Assembly (NCBI GenBank): GCA_002403515.1
Contig: DHHZ01000087.1
Span: 1 to 20,188, forward strand
DNA: 20,188 nt
Reading direction: 5' to 3'
Origin: Legionellales bacterium UBA4759
GTDB taxonomy: Bacteria > Pseudomonadota > Gammaproteobacteria > Legionellales > Legionellaceae
Positions 15,137 through 20,188 of this stretch are shown here, one piece after another. Position 1 is the stretch's first letter. The number at the start of each line of letters is the position of its first letter. The translations under genes and the position numbers were made by a program. The notes beneath the pieces are model-generated. The model was not told the origin of the DNA, did not search any database, and was given only the letters and a program-made list of their open reading frames with translations.

Positions 15137-16543
15137 GTGTCTGATACAGTCGCTTTAGATGATCTTTGGTCTAAGTGTTTAAATGTTTTGCAGGAAGAGT
15201 TTCCTTCGCAACAATTTAATACATGGTTAAGACCCTTACAGGCTACTGTTCAAAGTCAAAATTTGATTTTGTTGGCACCTAATCGTTTCGTCATAGATTG
15301 GGTTAAAAAGAATTTCTTAGGTCGTATTGAAGAATTGGTTGCTCATTACTTTCCTGATTCAGCAGTGCAGGTACATCTTGAAGTTGGATCAAAGGCTGCG
15401 CCCAATCACATTGTGCAAGCGCAATTAACAGGTCAATCTGAACCTGTAAAGTCACCCGAGATTTCTGCGGTCTCTTTGATTGAATCACCGCCTGCAATTA
15501 AAAAATCGGTGGATAGTTACAAAAATACCAATTTAAACAAAAAGTTTTTATTCAATAGTTTTGTTGAAGGAAACTCAAATCAGCTCGCCCGAGCAGCTGC
15601 ACTACAGGTCGCAGAAAAACCTGGTGAGGCTTATAACCCTTTATTTATTTATGGGGGCGTTGGTTTAGGTAAGACCCATTTGATGCATGCAATTGGCAAT
15701 ACCATTTTACAACACAATCCAGATGCTAAAATTTTGTATTTGCATTCTGAGCGATTCGTTGCAGATATGGTCAAAGCATTGCAAACCAATAGTATTAATG
15801 AATTTAAGCGCTTTTATCGTTCTTTGAATGCTTTATTAATTGACGATATTCAGTTCTTTGCTGGTAAAGATCGTTCCCAAGAAGAGTTTTTCCATACGTT
15901 CAATGCTTTGTTAGAAGGGCAACAACAAATTATTTTAACCAGTGACAGATACCCCAAAGAAATTGAGGGGGTTGAGGAACGACTCAAGTCTCGTTTTGGA
16001 TGGGGATTAACAGTTGCCGTTGAGCCGCCAGAACTTGAAACGCGTGTTGCAATTTTAATGAGTAAAGCAGAGCTTTCTAATATCGATTTACCTTATGAAG
16101 TGGCATTTTTTATAGCCAAACGCATTCGCTCGAATGTCCGTGAATTAGAGGGCGCGTTAAGAAGAGTGATTGCTAATGCCCAGTTTACTGGTAAACCCAT
16201 TACCATAGAATTTGTTAATGAGGCACTCAGAGATTTATTGGCTTTACAAGATAAATTGGTTACAGTTGAAAATATTCAAAAAACAGTTGCTGAGTATTAT
16301 AAAGTCAAAGTTGCTGATATTTTATCAAAGCGCCGAAGTCGCTCTATTGCTCGTCCACGTCAAATGGCAATGGCGTTGTCAAAAGAATTAACCAATCATA
16401 GTTTACCGGAGATTGGCGATCATTTTGGTGGGCGAGATCACACCACAGTGATTCATGCATGTCGTAAGGTGAAAGAACTGGTCTTGGTTGAAAATGATTT
16501 TTCTGAAGATTATAAAAACTTAATGAGAATTTTGTCATCATAA
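15137..16543 (+). CDS. dnaA: Chromosomal replication initiator protein DnaA
   Basis: An AAA+ ATPase that binds oriC, melts it and recruits DnaB. 468 residues from this start. Domain I is visible as LWSKCLNVLQEEFPSQQF and NTWLRPLQA, followed by a variable linker (about 85-135). The AAA+ domain has Walker A GGVGLGKT at 173-180, Walker B LLIDDIQFF, and the sensor region KSRFGWGLTVAVEPP. The C-terminal DNA-binding domain ends with the signature GGRDHTTVIHACRKV. The GTG at 15137 is preferred because GAGG lies 6 nt before it. A GTG at 15125 gives a 472-residue form preceded only by AGAAG. dnaN follows after 10 nt, then recF: the conserved dnaA-dnaN-recF operon. Confidence 0.97.
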   Translation: MSDTVALDDLWSKCLNVLQEEFPSQQFNTWLRPLQATVQSQNLILLAPNRFVIDWVKKNFLGRIEELVAHYFPDSAVQVHLEVGSKAAPNHIVQAQLTGQSEPVKSPEISAVSLIESPPAIKKSVDSYKNTNLNKKFLFNSFVEGNSNQLARAAALQVAEKPGEAYNPLFIYGGVGLGKTHLMHAIGNTILQHNPDAKILYLHSERFVADMVKALQTNSINEFKRFYRSLNALLIDDIQFFAGKDRSQEEFFHTFNALLEGQQQIILTSDRYPKEIEGVEERLKSRFGWGLTVAVEPPELETRVAILMSKAELSNIDLPYEVAFFIAKRIRSNVRELEGALRRVIANAQFTGKPITIEFVNEALRDLLALQDKLVTVENIQKTVAEYYKVKVADILSKRRSRSIARPRQMAMALSKELTNHSLPEIGDHFGGRDHTTVIHACRKVKELVLVENDFSEDYKNLMRILSS

Positions 16544-16553
16544 GGAACCCGTT

Positions 16554-17657
16554 ATGTCAAGTTTCAGAGTAGGCAAGATGGAGTTATTAGCACCTTTGGC
16601 TATGGTTGCAGGTGTTGTAGACAGAAAACAATCGAAGCCTGTTTTGGCCAATGTGCGCATGCATTGGGAAAATCATACCTTGATGTTAACGTGTAGTGAT
16701 CTTGAAATTCAAACCAGTGTTAAAGTACCTTGTGAAACCGCGAGTGCGGGTGGCACGACAGTTGGTGCGAAAAAATTTTTAGAAATTATTCGTAGCCTTG
16801 ATGATGAATCAGATATTCAATTTACCTTCCAAGATGATACTTTAAGAATTAAACAAGGACGTAGTGCATTTAAACTAGCAACGTTGCCGATTGAGCAGTT
16901 TCCGATGCGACAAATTGAAGAAACTGGAGAGCTTCGGTATGTACAAAGGTTGCCTTTCGTCAAAGCCTTGCAATCGACTGTTTTTGCTATTTCTTTACAA
17001 GATGTGCGAGCGTTTTTAAATGGTTTGTTACTTTGTGTTGAGAATGAATATTTAGTGATGGTTGGTATGGATGGCCATCGCATGGCGATTAATCGTATGG
17101 TTTTGGCGGAAACATTCAGTGAACGCCGACTGATTCTGCCAAGAAAAAGTGTTAACGACCTATTACGCTTACTTCAACAAATTGATGACGATGAGGTGAG
17201 AATCACTTTGTATGTGGATCATTTTGTTTTAACCACCGCGCAGTATCATTGGGATAGTAAGCTCATTGATGCCAAGTTCCCTGCTTATCAACGTGTGATT
17301 CCGCAACAACAAGATAAGTTTATTTATGTGGATAGAGATCAATTGAAACGCGCATTGGCGCGTACCATGATTTTGGCAAATGAACGTTTCAAAGCGGTCG
17401 TATTGTCTTGGCAAAACAATGAATTGCATTTGGTTGCATACAATCAAGAGCAAGAAGAAGCGATTGAAGTGGTGAATGCCGATGTCAGTGGGGAGAATAT
17501 GAAAATTGGTATCAATGCCAATTATCTATTAGATGGCTTGAATCATTTGCCTGAAGGGATGGTTTGTTTATCATTTACCAATCCAGATAATAGTATTTTG
17601 GTACAATCTGCCACTGATAAGAATTTTCAATACATTATCATGCCTATGAAATTATGA
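16554..17657 (+). CDS. dnaN: DNA polymerase III beta subunit (sliding clamp)
   Basis: The ring-shaped clamp that tethers DNA polymerase III and binds repair partners. 367 residues (366 in E. coli), made of three clamp repeats. Recognisable features are the N-terminal LLAPLAMVAGVVDRKQSKPVLANV, TVGAKKFLEIIRSL, the middle-domain MVGMDGHRMAINRM and RLILPRKSVNDLLRLL, and the C-terminal end YIIMPMKL, which forms part of the partner-peptide pocket. AAGGA overlaps the dnaA stop codon, 7 nt before the ATG. The stop codon overlaps the recF start (ATGA), so recF is translationally coupled. The N-terminal SKPVLAN replaces the more usual TLPIL.N; I see no sign of loss of function. Confidence 0.97.
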   Translation: MSSFRVGKMELLAPLAMVAGVVDRKQSKPVLANVRMHWENHTLMLTCSDLEIQTSVKVPCETASAGGTTVGAKKFLEIIRSLDDESDIQFTFQDDTLRIKQGRSAFKLATLPIEQFPMRQIEETGELRYVQRLPFVKALQSTVFAISLQDVRAFLNGLLLCVENEYLVMVGMDGHRMAINRMVLAETFSERRLILPRKSVNDLLRLLQQIDDDEVRITLYVDHFVLTTAQYHWDSKLIDAKFPAYQRVIPQQQDKFIYVDRDQLKRALARTMILANERFKAVVLSWQNNELHLVAYNQEQEEAIEVVNADVSGENMKIGINANYLLDGLNHLPEGMVCLSFTNPDNSILVQSATDKNFQYIIMPMKL

Positions 17658-18718
17658 TTTTAGAACGCGTTTGGGTGAAGTCCTTAAGAAATATAGAAGA
17701 GCTACAGCTATCTCTTCATCCTCGTTGTAATGTGATTGTTGGCCAAAATGGCAGTGGTAAAACGTCACTATTAGAATCCATCTATTTATTGTCGAGAGGA
17801 CAGTCTTTTCGAACGCGAAGTGTTTCTCCTTTAATTCAGTTTGATAAAAATCAATTAATGCTTCATGGTAAAACCTTCAATGAAGAAAGTATTTTTATTG
17901 AAAAAGATGAAAAGGGTCAAACTAAAGCATTGGTAAATCAAAAACGCTGTCAGCGTGTGGCAGAACTCTCCCAATTGCTTCCATGCCAGTTATTTCATCA
18001 AGATTTATTCCAAATTATTGATGCCTCTTCTCAAATTCGACGACGATTACTCGATTGGGGTTTGTTTTACTTGGAAAGTGATTATGCAAGAGTTTATCGA
18101 GAGTTTAAGCGTGTGTTGAATCAACGTAATCAGGCCTTAAAACAAAGAGCAGAGACACATGCTTTGCAGGCCTGGAATAAACCATTTGTCGAGTTATCTT
18201 CTTTGATAGATGGGCATCGTAAAAATTATGCCCATCAATTAAATATTGCTTTACAACAAGAAATGTCGAATTTTTCAGGCGGCTTAAGCTGTGAATTAGA
18301 CTATCATTCAGGTTGGAATACGCAGCTATCCCTTGAGCAGGTATTGATACAGCAAGAGGCTTTGGATAGAAAGCATGGTTATACCCATTCAGGACCGCAT
18401 CATGCAGATCTTGGCCTAATGTCTCCCCATGGCAAGGGCAAAGTAGAATGGTCGCGAGGACAGCAAAAATTTATATTAATTCTTTTAAAAATGGCGCAGG
18501 CTAAATTGTTTTCCAAGCCTTGTTTATTTTTATTTGATGATTTGATGGCTGAGCTTGATGAGCAGCGCTTGAATGAATTGTATGGGCAAATTCGACGTTT
18601 GAGTGGGCAAATTGTTTTTACTGCTTTGGATGATACCGCAAAGGCTCTGCCAGCCTTTGCAGATAGTCGTTGGTTTTATTTGAACCAAGGGCAAGTCCAA
18701 GACATCATTGACCTTTGA
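17654..18718 (+). CDS. recF: DNA replication and repair protein RecF
   Basis: An SMC-like ATPase that helps load RecA on gapped DNA with RecO and RecR. 354 residues (357 in E. coli). Walker A GQNGSGKT is at 30-37 followed by SLLESIYLLSRGQSFRT. The ABC signature appears as SRGQQKFILILLKMAQ (267-282), and Walker B as CLFLFDDLMAELDEQR with D295 and D296. HSGPHHADLGL at 246-256 is also typical. The start overlaps dnaN by 4 nt. gyrB, the usual next gene, is missing; the photolyase gene runs in from the other side and overlaps the recF end by 14 nt, so there is no dedicated terminator. Confidence 0.97.
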   Translation: MILERVWVKSLRNIEELQLSLHPRCNVIVGQNGSGKTSLLESIYLLSRGQSFRTRSVSPLIQFDKNQLMLHGKTFNEESIFIEKDEKGQTKALVNQKRCQRVAELSQLLPCQLFHQDLFQIIDASSQIRRRLLDWGLFYLESDYARVYREFKRVLNQRNQALKQRAETHALQAWNKPFVELSSLIDGHRKNYAHQLNIALQQEMSNFSGGLSCELDYHSGWNTQLSLEQVLIQQEALDRKHGYTHSGPHHADLGLMSPHGKGKVEWSRGQQKFILILLKMAQAKLFSKPCLFLFDDLMAELDEQRLNELYGQIRRLSGQIVFTALDDTAKALPAFADSRWFYLNQGQVQDIIDL

Positions 18719-20090
18719 GTCCTTGATAATAGCTTAATGCTTTCGCCCGCGCTTGGTCATGATTGACAATCGGTGAATAATAAGAAAAATTTTGGATAGG
18801 TGAATTCCAGGGCTGATGTAACCACTTGTTGGGGAGTCCTGCCAATTCCGGAACCCATTTTCTGACATAATTTCCCAATCCATCAAATTTTTCACCTTGA
18901 AGTACTGGGTTAAAAATTCGAAAATAAGGTGCTGCATCTGCGCCACAGCCTGCAACCCATTGCCATGATGCATAGTTGCTGGCCGTATCTGCATCCAATA
19001 GGGTTTCATCAAACCATTTTGCCCCTTCTCTCCAATCTATAAATAAATCTTTTACCAGGAAAGACGCCACTATCATTCGAACCCGATTATGCATGGTGCC
19101 TGTAATCCATAATTCACGCATCCCTGCATCTACAATAGGATAGCCTGTTTGCCCCTTTTTCCAGCGTTCGAATGCAGGTTTGTCTTCATGCCAAGGGAAG
19201 CCATCAAATTGGGGTCTAAAGTTGTCGGTGGTTAATCGTGGGAAATGGTATAACAGGTAGTAAGAAAACTCACGCCAGCCAAGTTCTGAAAGAAAATGTT
19301 GGGTTTGTTCTTGATGTTCAGGATGGTTTAATTGATATTTTGAAACCAACCGAAATATCTGGGTTGGCCCAATTTCACCAAAATGCAGATGCGGTGACAA
19401 GCAAGAGGTAGCTTCCAATGCGGGTTCATTACGACCTTCCTTGTACCGAAAAACTTTTTTTTGCATGAATTGTTGTAATTTAATTTCAGCGCCTTCTTCT
19501 CCTGGTTGCCAGTAGTGACCAAATGCTTGAGCCCAATTGGGATTTGTGGGTAACAGTTGCAATTCATCCAGTTCTACACTTGAGCATTGAATGAATTGAG
19601 GCATTTTATTGATAATGAATTCTGCTTGAACGGTGGTTTGTTTTAAGCATTGTTTCCAATAAGGCGTGAATACTTTAAAAGAACTGCCCTGTTGGTTCAT
19701 CACTTCCCAAGGTTCGTTTAAAAGACTTCCATTGAATGACTGCACGTTAATATTCAAGTTTTTTAATTCTTGTTTGATGGTGCTGTCTCGTGCAATAGCA
19801 GTGGGTTCATAACATCGGTTCCAATATACTGCTGAAATTTGTTGTTGTTGACACAAATCCTTTATGATTTGTTGGGCATCACCCACGTAAATATTCAATT
19901 GAATGTGCTTATTGAGGCTCTTTAAACTATGATGCAGCCACCACGATTGAGCTTTTTTTCTCAGTTCTGTCAAAGGCGTATCAATGATATAAACACATAT
20001 AATTTCTTCATGTTTTTGGCAGGCGTGAAATAAAGCTGGGTTGTCTTTTATTCTTAAATCTTGTCTGAACCAAAATATTGCTTTGGACAT
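18705..20090 (-). CDS. phrB: Deoxyribodipyrimidine photolyase (class I CPD photolyase)
   Basis: A flavoenzyme that splits cyclobutane pyrimidine dimers using blue light. 461 residues (472 in E. coli). The N-terminal antenna-binding Rossmann domain begins MSKAIFWFRQDLRIKDNPAL. The FAD domain shows GWREFSYYLLYHFP, KKGQTGYPIVDAGMREL, TMHNRVRMIVASFLVKDL, and the signature SNYASWQWVAGCGADAAPYF, including tryptophans expected in the electron-transfer chain. I chose the ATG at 20090, with AAGGAT upstream at a suitable spacing. An in-frame TTG at 20147 would add 19 residues running into the parS palindrome and is unlikely. A related DASH or other cryptochrome is possible, but the sequence fits the proteobacterial CPD group. 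It overlaps the recF 3' end by 14 nt. Confidence 0.94.
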   Translation of the reverse strand: MSKAIFWFRQDLRIKDNPALFHACQKHEEIICVYIIDTPLTELRKKAQSWWLHHSLKSLNKHIQLNIYVGDAQQIIKDLCQQQQISAVYWNRCYEPTAIARDSTIKQELKNLNINVQSFNGSLLNEPWEVMNQQGSSFKVFTPYWKQCLKQTTVQAEFIINKMPQFIQCSSVELDELQLLPTNPNWAQAFGHYWQPGEEGAEIKLQQFMQKKVFRYKEGRNEPALEATSCLSPHLHFGEIGPTQIFRLVSKYQLNHPEHQEQTQHFLSELGWREFSYYLLYHFPRLTTDNFRPQFDGFPWHEDKPAFERWKKGQTGYPIVDAGMRELWITGTMHNRVRMIVASFLVKDLFIDWREGAKWFDETLLDADTASNYASWQWVAGCGADAAPYFRIFNPVLQGEKFDGLGNYVRKWVPELAGLPNKWLHQPWNSPIQNFSYYSPIVNHDQARAKALSYYQGLKGQ

Positions 20091-20146
20091 ACTTATCCTT
20101 ATAATGATGATTTGAACTATTTTAAAGTCATTTCTTCCAATAGCCA

Positions 20147-20164
20147 ATGTTTCACGTGAAACAT
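20147..20164. other. parS: parS chromosome-partition site (ParB/Spo0J binding)
   Basis: Bases 20148-20163 read TGTTTCACGTGAAACA, identical to the consensus parS palindrome known from Bacillus subtilis and conserved across bacteria. One more base pair on each side extends the perfect palindrome to 18 bp. It lies 57 bp upstream of the photolyase start, about 5 kb from dnaA. ParB binding here would nucleate the partition complex and load SMC near the origin. parA and parB are not in the window. Confidence 0.92.
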
Positions 20165-20188
20165 GTTACGCCAATTCACAAGTGAAGT

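Noticed and set aside
17285..17335. DnaA-box-like words TTATCAACG and TGTGGATAG inside dnaN
   Set aside because: Each differs from consensus and both lie in well-conserved coding sequence; two near-matches at this base composition are expected by chance.
20091..20147. N-terminal extension of the photolyase from a TTG at 20147
   Set aside because: The extension does not resemble the family, it would start on the parS palindrome, and the ATG at 20090 has a good ribosome site and begins the conserved domain.
20117..20188. Short open frames over parS: a minus-strand tail ending at 20117 (reading MFHVKH across parS) and a plus-strand ATG at 20163 open to the window edge
   Set aside because: Too short to judge, with no ribosome site for the plus frame. 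MFHVKH is simply what parS encodes. Either could be the end or start of a neighbour outside the window.

Overview
The window is AT-rich, gene-dense bacterial chromosome, most likely from a gammaproteobacterium of the order Legionellales. Three things point there. The outer-membrane protein at the left edge has a signal-peptide junction (FA|GTMGPV) like that of Legionella major outer membrane proteins. The DnaA N-terminus (FNTWLRPLQA, then LILLAPNRFV.DWV) reads like Legionella DnaA. An astacin-type metalloprotease is also present. The genus cannot be fixed from the sequence alone. The segment is probably close to the replication origin, because it holds dnaA-dnaN-recF and a perfect parS site.

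Layout, left to right. (1) 1-699, plus strand: 5'-truncated beta-barrel outer-membrane protein, separated by a two-way terminator hairpin (709-734) from the convergent hemB. (2) 738-3436, minus strand: rsmI, a secreted astacin-family zinc protease and hemB (haem synthesis), all co-directional. (3) 3471-5522, plus strand: lpoA-like penicillin-binding-protein activator, divergent from rsmI, followed by a small secreted six-cysteine protein. (4) 5606-9373, plus strand: MidA/NDUFAF7-type methyltransferase, a degenerate QueD-fold protein and priA, with overlapping ends. (5) 9370-13755, minus strand: rppH-ptsP-lgt-thyA, a compressed operon with gaps of 0 and 2 nt and a 17-nt overlap. Its last stop codon overlaps that of priA. 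(6) 13902-14975: FAH-family hydrolase (plus) and an LTxxQ (Spy/CpxP-like) periplasmic protein (minus), converging on a perfect 15-bp inverted repeat. (7) 15137-18718, plus strand: dnaA-dnaN-recF. (8) 18705-20090, minus strand: CPD photolyase, overlapping recF tail to tail. (9) 20091-20188: an 18-bp palindrome containing consensus parS.

Most genes are housekeeping: replication initiation and restart (dnaA, dnaN, recF, priA), nucleotide, haem and lipoprotein synthesis (thyA, hemB, lgt), RNA processing and modification (rppH, rsmI), envelope (lpoA, OMP, Spy-like) and nitrogen-PTS signalling (ptsP). I see no CRISPR array, IS element, prophage, tRNA or rRNA, and no gene-free stretch longer than about 150 bases. 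I do not see a new multi-gene system. The items most worth a second look are the QueD-fold protein that has lost its expected catalytic residues, the parS site with recF lacking gyrB next to it, the secreted astacin, the six-cysteine secreted protein, and the LpoA homologue without a lipobox.
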